In this document: piece after piece, positions 48,201-59,600 of the stretch
Position numbering within the stretch: the stretch's first letter is position 1
Layout of the letters: every line of letters starts with the position of its first letter
DNA from: Tenrec ecaudatus
Lineage: Eukaryota > Chordata > Mammalia > Afrosoricida > Tenrecidae
Length of the DNA: 64,000 nt
Assembly: GCF_050624435.1 (NCBI RefSeq)
Contig: NC_134546.1
Coordinates: 41,061,501 to 41,125,500, forward strand
Direction of reading: 5' to 3'
Notes under the pieces: model-generated
Database searches by the model: none
Told to the model about the DNA's origin: nothing
The model's input: the letters and a program-made list of their open reading frames with translations, nothing else
Position numbers and translations under genes: made by a program

Positions 48201-51200
48201 GTGTTTTCCAGTCAAGTCTGGTGCCACACTCTGTCACTCAAGTCTATTTTTGGTATTCTCCGGGGGTTTCTTCAGTCTGCACCCCTTGTTGCTCTGCTGT
48301 GTGCCCTCAGTGCCCCTTGCCCCAGCGTGATGGGGCCAGACAGTACACTATTCCCTCACTGTGTCTCCAGTGCTACGCCCCCAGCCTCATGGTTCAGTGA
48401 GGAACACTGCGTCTCGTGGTGGGGCCGGCCCTACGGTCCTTCCTCTCCATCCCTTTGTGTTTCTTCCGTGTGCTCCAATCTGATGCGCCTCCATCCCCAA
48501 GCTGTAGCTCCAGTGCTGTCCTCTGAAGTGTATTCTTGTGAGGTGGGGGGAGGGTGTCAACATAGTTGAGTTTGAGGCCAACCCCTGGGATTGGTTCCCT
48601 GGTACATGCCAGTGTGTTGTATTCACATCTTGGCACATCAGATTGAAGCCTGGTCCCTCTCTTCCTCTCCCCTTGGGTATATTAGTGCCCTGCTCCCCCA
48701 TGTCTTTTTTCCCCCTCTCTCTTTCCCCTCTTAGTTAGTTGGCTGCCGTATGGATCCCTAGATTGGGTTTGGCCCCTGCCATAGTTGCTGGACCACACCC
48801 CAGGGATGTATGTATGTAGTAGCTTTTCCCCTGTGCCCCGTTTTAAGCTTACCTCAGTGGACTCATGTTGTACTTGCCCTTTTGTGCTTGCCTGACTTCA
48901 CTTAGCATGATTTCCTCCAGTTTTTCCCATGTGGCAATGTGCTTCATGCATTCATCGCTTCGTTTTAGGGACATGTAGTCCATTGGATGTATGTACTACA
49001 GTTTTTTTATCCATTCATCTGTTGAGGGAAATTTGGGTTGTTTCCAACTTCTTGCGATTGTGAACTGTGCCACGGTGAACACTGGGCACAGATGTCTGGC
49101 CGTGCTTTGTTCCTTGTCTTCTGGGTATATGCCCAGTAGGGGGATTGCTGGATCTTATGGTAGCTCGATATCCATCTGTTTTAGATATCACCAGATCGAT
49201 TTCCCAATATACGGGTTCTATATCAGTGTAATGACAGAAGGATGCATATGCTCTAAACCAGAGTCCACTATCTGATTCTTGTCCAGTCAGGACCCACAGG
49301 TCCACAAGCCAAAGAATGGAAGTGGCAGAATTACCCTAGTGACCCAGCAGCCATGCTTTTCCTTCCTGTCACCGTGACCTCATATGTTCTGCAGGTCTGG
49401 AGGTCTTAGTTCTATAGAGGGCTATGCTCCCACCTCGAGCCACAACACAGATTCCATTGAGCTAAGAGTTAAGACTGCCCCCCTGGCCACATTGGATTCC
49501 TCATGCCTCAGAATCTACAGGTAGAGAAGAGAGTTACTACATTGGCTGGTATGATTGATTCTGATTCCTGAGAGGAAATTAAATTAATAGGAAATATAGA
49601 GATAAACAAGAATATTTCTGGAAATCAGGAGATTCTTTAGAGCTGTGCCTTTGATTAAAGTTAGTGGAAAACTACAGCAATCAAATTCCAACATGATTCC
49701 TAAAGGCCCAGCCCCTTCAGGAATGAAGGTTGGAGTCACCACACCAGGCAAAGAACCAGGACCAGCTTAGGTGCTTGCTACGGGAAAAGGGACGATGGAG
49801 CAGCTTGTGGAAGAAGGTGGTTCTGACCACCACGCATGAACATATGACCATTTTTTGGGTAGGTTTCTGTGATTTTGTAGAAATACCTTTTGACTTACCC
49901 GTGTGTGTGTGCACATAGATACATAATGTTTTCCACTTACCCCATTAATTGAAAAATATAAGCTGTTAACAAGACCTGTGTATTTCTGACTAGTTGTATT
50001 TTGTTAAGCATATGGCAGTTGTATCATGTTAGACAAAAGTGTGACTTTTATTTGTCTTTATTTAAAGAGTATGTATGGTTTGAGGAGATGTGTACACATG
50101 CCACGTTGACAATGGATAGACTCTGATGGTTAATGTTACGAGCCAGTTCAGCTAGGCTATCTAATTCTGAGTGATTTGGCAAATACCGGACTGACGATTG
50201 AATCGAAATTGCAGGGAGTGAGAACAACAGGGTCGAATGTAAAAGCACAGGTTGTATTCCTTGGAGGGAAGAGAAGGCAGAGAGAGAATAAAGACGTATT
50301 CCTAAGTCCAGGGGATCAAGTCACTATTGATAAAGTTAAACAAGTTTTCACAAATAACTTTTTTCTTTTTTGTAGTGAGGTGATCTTAAAAATGTAAGAA
50401 GGCATGATTGATGGGCCAGGTCCCTGAGGAATCAGGAAGAAGTAACCTAAGGACCCGGGAGGAGGTTTTTCAACTGTATGAGGAAAGAAATGGGAAACTG
50501 TAGCTGAGATGGAGGATAGAGAGTGTAGGAACCCCTTGTGATTTGTGTCTTGTTCTGTTGGCAAAGCAGGGGTGAGGTCGTCCTCGTCATCCATGGGCCA
50601 GGGAGGAAAAGTGGTATTTGGGCCTTCGCATGGAAAGGGCTTGGAGTAGATGTAGGAAATGTGATAGGGAGGCAGTGATGATATCATGCTTGCTGAGCAG
50701 CACCGAAGGCTTCGAACCAGCTAGAATGGAGCAGAGCTTATCTGCCTCTGGTTTTGTGTTAGCACAGGAGTAGAAATGATGGACAAGCTGGGAAGGAAAC
50801 CAAGGGCTGTCCAAGGAGGTCCAATAGGAGAGAGAGGAGCTAGCCCTCAGGCGACCACGCTGGGGACACACAGTGGATTTGGTAGAAATGGAGACGTGTG
50901 AGAGAATTAGCTAAGAATGGTACAAGGACTTTCAGAATATGAGGTATTGGCACTGGAGTCACGTTGACTTTGAGCACAGGCAGCAGAGGCGGGTGTGAGG
51001 GACCGAGCTGGTGAGCAGCAGGGACGGTCTAAAGAACTGGACCTCCACAGAAGTGGAGGTTGATGGCCGGGTCTAGGGTAGAGGGGGAGACAGTAAAGAA
51101 GAAACCATCCCCAAAGTTAGGGTTTCACTGTTGGCATCCGTGGCAGCAGACTGCGATGGACGGTGACCATGGCAGTGCGTGGGAGCACTTGTATTCTGGG

Positions 51201-54200
51201 GTGATCAGTGACAGCCACATGCAGTTACTCGAGACAGGAGAACATCAGGAGCCTGATCTTTGACGTCTCGACTGGCCCCTAAAGAAGTGTTTGAAGTGAC
51301 GTTTTAGAAAGTGAAAACAGGATTTGTTTGGGTTTCTTATCCTGAAGGTTAAAAGGAAAACACACAACACAGGAGCTCCTGATTCTGTTCATTCTGTTGG
51401 GGTGGTTTTGGCTTTGGTCATTAAAAATTTCTGTGTCCATGGGATTTTGCCATTGAGCAGTCTTTATTTTGTAGTGAAACTGTTCTTTTGTTGCTTTGTG
51501 TAAAATGAGAGACTGACGTACATCCCTTTTGGTTTTGTAGAGTACAGTCAGTACAATGCACTGAACGTCCCTCTCCACAACAGGAGACATCAGGTAACGG
51601 GTGAAATTTGGGCTTTTACTTTTAGCAAAGCTCATGTGAAGCCTTACTGGAATGACTCGGGAATTACTGGGTTGGCCCCTTGTCAAATGCATTGAGTCGT
51701 GTCTAACTTTTGCTGTACTTTGTGATATATTTTTCTGAAGTGCTGCAACTTGTTTTTCTGAGATTCCTGAGTAGCATAGGTTTTTTCCCCTGTTACTTCT
51801 CTTGCCGGGTAACATTAGGACTAAAGCATGGAAGGCCTGGGTTTGTTTGAGCCAGACGTTTATTCTCAGTCAGTAGGCCTTGCCCTTCAGTGCCCTAGAT
51901 TAATTGGAGGAGATGTAGTTACCCAAACCGGTGCCTTTGTAATTACGTAGTGTCGTGGTCCCCTGTGCTGCCATAATAGAGTGACCACAGCGGGGGACTC
52001 TCAGGAACAGAGCTCCTTTCCCCACCTCTGTGGAGGCTCACAGGACTCAGAGCCTTAGTGTGAGCCCTCGTGTGAGCCTCTCCCTCAGTCCTAGGTGTCT
52101 GCTGGTAGTCCTCGCTGCCCTTTAGTATTCCTGGGTGTCTGTCTTCCCCCACCTGTGTCTCTGTGTCCATCCTGCTGTTATCATAGTTCAAAAGTGGCCC
52201 TACACTGGTATGACCTCATTAACATCAGAAAAGAAAAGTCCTATTTTTTAATGTCATGCTTATTGGTATAGGGTTTAGGATTTCAACATACAGATGCGTA
52301 TTTGGGGGGAATATCCTTCAAATCTTAACCCTTAGGTAGACATATTAAAATTTCTGTGGGAGGACATGCCTTTAAATTAAGGAATCACTGCACTGGTGTT
52401 TAAATGTTTTTGGTGTTTTTTTATTTTTTTACATTTTATTAGGGACTCACACTCTTATCACAATCCATACATATACATACATCAATTGTATAAAGCACAT
52501 CCATACATTCCCCGCCCCAATCATTCTCAAAGCCTTCGCTCTCCACGTAAGCCCTTTGCATCAGGTCCTCTTTTTTTTTTTTCCCCTCCCTCCCTCCCGG
52601 TGTTGTTGTTTTTTTTAATCATTTTATTGGGGACTCTTATAACTCTTGTTACAGTCCACATATCAATTGTATCCAACATATTTGTACATATATTCCATTG
52701 TTCTTTTCTAGATATTTACTTTCCATTGAACCCTTGGGATCAGCTCCTCTTTTTTTCCCCCCTCCCCCACCCTAACCCTCCTGTCCCCTTGATAGACTGT
52801 AGATTGTTAATTATTTTCCACTCTCACACCGACCCCTGTCTCTCTTCCCCTCTGGTTTCTGCTGTCCTTCCCCCTGCATGGGGGTGTGTGGCTGTGTGCC
52901 ATTCGTAGGTGCTGTTTAAATGTCTTCTCCATAAGGAGCCCCTAATAAAGTTGCATGAGACCCCCAATCTGATAGTTGCCTTTAACTCTCTCCTCTTTCA
53001 TTTAAAGCTGAAGATGCGGGATATTGCTGGGCAGGCCCTGGCTTTCGTTCAAGATCTTGTGATGGCGCTTCTGAACTTCCACACCTACACAGAACAGAGG
53101 ATTCAGATTTTTCCTGTTGATTCTGCCATTGACACTATATCGCCACTGAACCAGAAGGTCGAGTGAACTCAAAAGCCGTTCGGTTTTCCCCGAATACAGA
53201 GGGAGACGTGCCCTTAGTTTTCAGACACCTCTGTGTGTCAGTGTAATTTGTCCTTACCTGTGTGTATGAGACCTTTGGCCAGGTGCCTTTGAAAACTGTG
53301 TGTTGTGGTTTTCACCATCCAGAGCTCTTCCCACCAGCTTGCCCTGGGATGGATGCCTGGTGGTGCTTTGGGTTACATTTCTTCCAGGGCCCGCTTCGGG
53401 GGACTTAAGGAACAGACATGTAGCAGTATTATCTGGGAGAGTTAGAGGGTATCATCTCCCGTTTGGGTCTCAGAAATCCAAACAAGTTTCTGGACGAGTG
53501 CAGGTTTACAACTTAGCAGGCCCAGTCGCAAAGGTCTTCAAGAGTGGTTGTATTACGCATTGACTTGACGCACGGTTCCTTCCCTCCGCTCTAGTTCTCA
53601 CAGTACCTCCATGAGAATGCGTCCTACGTCCGCCCTCTAGAGGAAGGAATGCTGCACTTATTTGAAAGCATCACTGAGGATACTGTAACCGTCCTGGTAA
53701 TTTTCTTCTTCCTGTTTCTGGAAGTGGGAGCGCCTCCTGATCAAATAACACTAGTAACCTTGGCATTGTTTTTCTTTTCCAGGAGACAACTGTGAAATTG
53801 AAAACTTTTTCAGAGCATTTAACCTCCTACCTGTGTTTTCTTAGAAAGATTCTTCCGTATCAGTTAAAAAGGTACTTAAGCACTTGAGACCGGTGAGTCT
53901 GCGGAATTGTGGGATGTCAGCCAACCGCTCTGCAGTCAGTGAAATAGTAATATGCGCCTCCTGTGATCTGGCTGACATTTCTGCACCACCATGGATTTGG
54001 GCGCGTGAAGAAGGAAAATCATGGCTTGAGCCGTGTGTTTAAGAAAATTGAGTTGCAGACTGGCCACGTGGCTTTCTGCAGTCATCTCTGCACTGTGCTT
54101 ACTGCTGCCCCACTAAGGCTACGCGCTGTAGTTTCAGTGACTGTGAGCGGCACGTTTATAAAAGAAGCACTTCAGCTTGCGGTTTTTATTTTCCCTTTGC

Positions 54201-56554
54201 TAGAAACATCTAGAGGGACTACAGTAGTTCACTTCTAAGTCCAGTTCTATCATCCGTGGGTTTCTTTGAAAGGGTTTATTGTTTCTATGCTTGGGGCTTA
54301 TTTTAGTTAAGTTACAAGCTAAAATCGTCGTTTCCTGAGCCTGTATAGAATATCTCATTTTTCAACCTCACCGACCAGGTTTAATATTTTTGGAAAGACA
54401 GAGAAAATAGCATGTGCAACCCGAAGGTGATGATACTGTTTATAGGTTACTGATGCATTCGGCTCAATTTGGTAATTTTTACCAAGACTCTTACTTAATT
54501 CTTCTAAATCTTTTCATCCTAAGATGATGTTGTTTTTAAGTTATCAAAGAATAAAACTGGCTTACAAGAGAATTAAAAACATATTTAATATATTGCAAAG
54601 TCAGGTTTGAAAATATTCAGATTAATAAGTTACTAATAAGGAAGTTATGTAAGTAGTTGTAGTTAGCCATTAATTTTATCAGTAAAACTACAGTTTTAGC
54701 TTTTCATAACAAACAAAATTTTATTATTAAAAAAATGTAATAGCTATTAAGAACTACCATGTTTTCTCATAATCTGGCAATGTAGTTTTACTAACTTATG
54801 ATCTATACCTATTGGAATCAGGGCATTTTGATTTAAACTAATAATTGTGATTTATAATTTATTCAGATACACAAATATTATGGCTTAGGGTTAGAATTTT
54901 TTAATTTGTCTTCAGATTTTTAAATTATGTTAAGATAGAATAAATTCAGATGTTTAAATTATGCTAAGATAGAATAAATCTTATTGATCTGACATTTTTA
55001 AAAAGAATCTGCTCAAGAATCATTAAAAAAGTGTTACTTGCTAATTTTTGTTTGCTCTTTTATCTTTATCTTTTCACTTTTGCTTCTTAGAAATACTCCG
55101 TGTAAGTCCTTTCTTGATGTAGGACTCCTAGTTTAAGAATTCCCTTCAAAAAAAAAGAATTCCCTTCCCCGTAAAATTTGAGCCCTGCCTTCTGGGATAT
55201 TCATGTTTTCAGACAATTTGGGGCCATCTGTTAAATGCCACATAGATGGCAAGCAGCTTTGTCCTTCAGGAGGAGCTGGGCTCAGAGTGGACACCAGTGA
55301 TAGACAGTGAATGGCATAGGAACGGCAAAGGGAATGGGAGGGGTGGCGACTGCTCTGCTGGCTTTTCTAGTTCTGTGTAAAATGTGTCTTACTTTATTAT
55401 CTGCAGTTTCAAAAATAAATGTTGACCACAATCTTCACAATTTTTAACCTTCTAATTAAGTTTTACAAAGTAAATATTTTAAAACTTGAAATGGTAAAAT
55501 GAATGTTAAACATTTGCCTTTAAACTTCAGGCTATAGGAAAGTTTAAAATCTCATTGGTGTTCGGAAGTCCGTGCACTTTAATGACTCTCCATTGTGAGG
55601 GAGTGTCTGTAAAATTCAGGCTAGCTGTTTCCCTCCTGAAAGGACTTTAAGGAAAACCTCGCGCCGTTTTCAGGATGTGCCTAGATCTTCGCATCGCGTA
55701 ATTCTGTTACTCCTCTGACCTCTGCAGGTTTTCAGGAAGCAGTTGCCTATGTTTTATCATGTTTAAAATAAGAGCCCGTGATAAATAGTTCATATTCCTT
55801 TTTCTGCAAGGCCTCTGTATGTACAAAACTGTTTGAGAATTTAAGTGTCTCATTAAGTGTCCAGACTGCTCACATTTAAAAAAAATTTGCTCATCACTAG
55901 TTTAGAAGAAGAATGTGAGTCTTCTCTTTGCACGTCTGCGTTACGAGCCCGGAACCTGGAGCTGTCTCAGGATATGAAGAAGATGACAGCGGTGTTTGAG
56001 AAGCTTCAGACTTACGTCGCTCTTCTTGCCTTGCCAAGTAAGTCTGTTTTGCCTCCCGGGGTCCAGCTTGAAGGACCTAGTATGTCAGACGCAGGAAAAG
56101 GAAGAGTGTTCAACTTGGTCAGTGGGAATGAGCCTGGGATCTCAAGTTAGAACCTCAAATTCACATTCTCCAGCCCCTCGTGCACTTAATGACCCTGGGC
56201 AAATCACTTTTCCTCTTTGCCCCACACAGTCCCCATTTGTGAAATGGAGGAAAATATGTAGTTATTATTAAATTCACAAACGAATGGGAAATGGATGGTA
56301 AGGAGGCCACACCCTAAATAGTAGTAATTCCCTTTCGCTCCTTCCTCTTAAATGGAGGAGGGCAAGCTGCAAGCGCTGGTGTCAGCTCTTCAGCAAGGAG
56401 CACCGGGGAACTTTAGCAGTAAATATGTACCTTTCCCCTGGGCCTAGTTTTAAAAGAGGCCTCTTCAAATAATTGAATGACCTCTGTTTAAATGATGCTC
56501 ATAAGAATGCCCCTATCTCTCCTGGTACTGTGGTGGTTTTGTTTTACTTTATTT

Positions 56555-56643
<89 letters not shown>

Positions 56644-59600
56644 GCCATTGTGCCATTGAGTCCATGCTGACTCACAGTGATTCTACAGGACAGGATAGAA
56701 CTGCCCTGTGAGTTTCCAAGATTGTAACCCTTTATGGGAATAGAATTCCCTGTCCTTCTCCCATGATGTGGATGGTGGTTTCCAACTGCGAACCTTGAAG
56801 TTAGCAGCCAGCCCAATGCCTAACTATTATCCTACCTGGGCTTTGTTTTGCCTTACTATAGGCTTATTGTGATAGAATTCATAAATCATATAGTTCAACT
56901 ATTAAGAGTGAACAATTCAGTGGTCAGTGTGTGTATATTCACAGATCTGTACAGCCATCACCAGGGTCAATTTTACATTTCATCAGCCCCAAAGAAACCC
57001 TGTATCCTCTATAGCTATTAGGGGGCTTCAAAAGCTTGTGGAAAATTAGAATTTAAATTTTTTAAAAACTTTTCCACTAACTTGCTAAAGCCCTCCCATA
57101 CTACTCCCATCTCCTTATTTTCTTCAGCCCCTACTTAACTTTCTGGGTGTAAGGACTTGCCTATTTCATATAAATTGTATCACAGACTAGTCTTTTGTCC
57201 TTAGCAAAATGTTTCAAGGTTCATCATATGGGAACATGTATCAGAACTTCCTTTCTTTTTGACTAAAAAATATTTCATAGTATAGATATACATCACATTT
57301 TATTTATGTTTTCATTATTTCAAAACTTTTGGTTCGTAAGAATAATGCTGCTGTGGATATTCAAGTACAAGTTTCTGTATGGGTGTAAGTTTTCTGTCCA
57401 CAGGAATGGAATTATGGGTGAGGAAAGAGCCTGGGGTCCATCTCTGACTACAAAAGGGGAAGGAGAATCCAATTCCTCATCTGCCCAATAGGAATTTTAG
57501 GAGGGGAGGTTAGACATCCATACCTTCACACTTTCTTTCTTTATCCTAGTCCCACATCAGCCATCTTTCCCGTGGCGCTCTGCTTCTCTGTTACGTGCAG
57601 TAATCAGTTGTAGTGGCCACAAGCAACTCACCAACCTGTCCCACCATTCTGTGGGATTTAGAAAGACTGATGAGAAGAGCCATGCCAAGTAATTAACTTT
57701 ACGACACTGGCCCCTATGGCCAGTTCTTCATTAACCACTGTAGTAACCACCAGACTGCCTTATTTTAAGGAATCAGTGTTAAGATCAATGCTGGAATTTT
57801 GTTCTGATCCCAAGTGGGGTGGCTCCTCTTCCCTGGTTCTGTCTGGTAAACTGTCTGGCCTGGAGTTTAGCTTAAATTTATAACGAATCTGATCCTCTTC
57901 TTTTTATTATTTTCCACCACACTTTCTTAGTCTGGGGGAACATATTCTTCATTAAACTCACCCATACTCTGTTGCAAGTGAAATCACTTTGTGTTGCAGA
58001 TTCCTAAGACCATCCTCATATTTGGTGATTTGCTAGAAGAACTCTTAGAACTCAGAAGAACTGTTACTTATTGCAACAAAAGGATGCAGGTTACAGTGAG
58101 CAAAAGGAAAAGTCCACAGGTCGGAGTCTAGGGAAGACCAGACGGAATTCCCGTCATCCTCGCTCAGTAGAGTCACACAGACAATGCTTAATTCTTCCAG
58201 CAAGAGTGTGTGAGGACACGTACAAAGGCTTACCAGCTGAGGAAACTCAACTGAGCATTGGCTATGGGGGACCAGCCACCACAATAGAATAGGTCCTAGG
58301 GAGTGGTTGTGTAATTGAAGGGTACATTAAAGAAGCATCAGACAAGGCGTGCAAGGGCTCGCCTCTTTGGATGACAGGATCAAGAGAGAGTGCAAATGTG
58401 TTCTCTCACGGGCATATATAATCTGCAAGCCACGAGATACACATAGGTAACAGGAAGGGGATGTGCTAGAGGCATACACATAACAGAAGGTACATACACA
58501 AGAGGGGCGGGTTTTAGAGTTCAACTGGCAGCTTAACCTTGATTGTCCCTGAGCTGGCTTGACCTTAGGTGTCCTGAGCTGTCCTCCAGGGGCGCAATCT
58601 CTGATCCTTATCAGAAGGGATGGGCCATACTTAAGGTGCGGTGATCTGATAGCGCATGACCTTCAGGCAGATAACCTTTAAGCACTTAACCTTCAAGTGT
58701 ATAGTAGCAACCATGACTTAACAAGCAGCATCTTAAAATGAGCATTATTATGGGGGACATTGTGGGGAACAACTTTAGCTAAGAGAATGTGACCGGGATT
58801 CATCTCCAACGATGTGAAGGGCTCCCTCCATGAGAGGTTAGGCCTCCCAGACTCCTTAAAACATGAGTAAAGGGTTGGCCTGCATGCACTCTCTTCCCGC
58901 TTCTCAGTTTCCCACAGTCGATGGCCAATCGTGTGCACAGGGATCACCTCTGTGACTGAACTCAGTCCCTCAGTCTCTAGTCCCCTCTCCCCGCCAAAGA
59001 TCAGACTGGTACAGCATGGGCGCAGGCCCCCATTGTTGGCATGTCACAAGTCACATTGTTGGCATAAATGATCTGGCATGGCCTACACTGCAGTGTACAA
59101 ACGACTCTGATCGGCAGAGTGTTCCAAAGGCTCAGAGGTTCTCTCCCAGGAGTGGTCAAGGGCCAGTTCTGCCTTTGGCTTGTCCTAGGTTTGTACAGCG
59201 CAAACCTAAATTGTGTTTTGTTTTCACGACACACAAAGGGGATCCTTGGTAATGTTTGGAGTTTCCTGCTCCAAGCCCTTCTCCCCTGAGCAGCATGTCG
59301 TGGCCAGAGCTGTGGAGCTGCTGGTGGTCATGTTCATGATGGGCTTCTTGTGCGCCACATGGCCGGCCACTTTAGGAGCTGGGCACTCAATGGAGGCAGA
59401 GACATTTGCTGCAGGTCTTCCTGGCCTGGCGAACTTGGCGTGGAACCCTCACCTTATGAGTGCCACCTGAGTGGAGTTCTCAGTGACACAGTGCCTCTGC
59501 CCACAGTGGGAGTTGGGCCAAGTCTCCCGGCCACACTTGCCCCATGGTCTTGGCTGTGCCATCTGGCGTGGAGTTTCCATCTCAGTGAGCTGGAATGGGA

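Larger units (their letters stand above)
44800..49840 (+). mobile_element. ERVL (class III endogenous retrovirus) internal fossil
   Basis: Broken pieces of the pol region lie in genomic order on the + strand. Protease/early RT text is near 44.9-45.1 kb, and RT ([10 protein letters not shown]-type text) near 45.28 kb. Late pol/integrase (YHVPHYPEA) is near 46.14 kb, and dUTPase-like text ([14 protein letters not shown]) near 49.72 kb. An integrase-then-dUTPase order is typical of ERVL. The element is heavily broken (many breaks and large losses) and ancient. It was later entered by an AfroSINE, an RTE tail and a 2.7-kb L1. A possible 3' LTR lies at 50124-50300. Confidence 0.78.
41886..51540 (+). 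other. PPP1R21: PPP1R21 intron 7
   Basis: 9.7 kb. 41886-42970 and 43140-43660 hold no element I recognise. An AfroSINE, the RPL17 retrocopy, the ERVL fossil and its nested L1 fill most of 43.66-49.84 kb. 50300-51540 has no recognisable gene; its left part looks like an old degraded repeat. Confidence 0.85.

Noticed and set aside
51279-51815. 178-codon antisense frame over PPP1R21 exon 8
   Set aside because: No recognisable similarity, no splice or promoter support; it crosses a coding exon of the opposite strand.
55857-56150. 97-codon frame as a separate gene
   Set aside because: It is exon 12 plus intron read-through.
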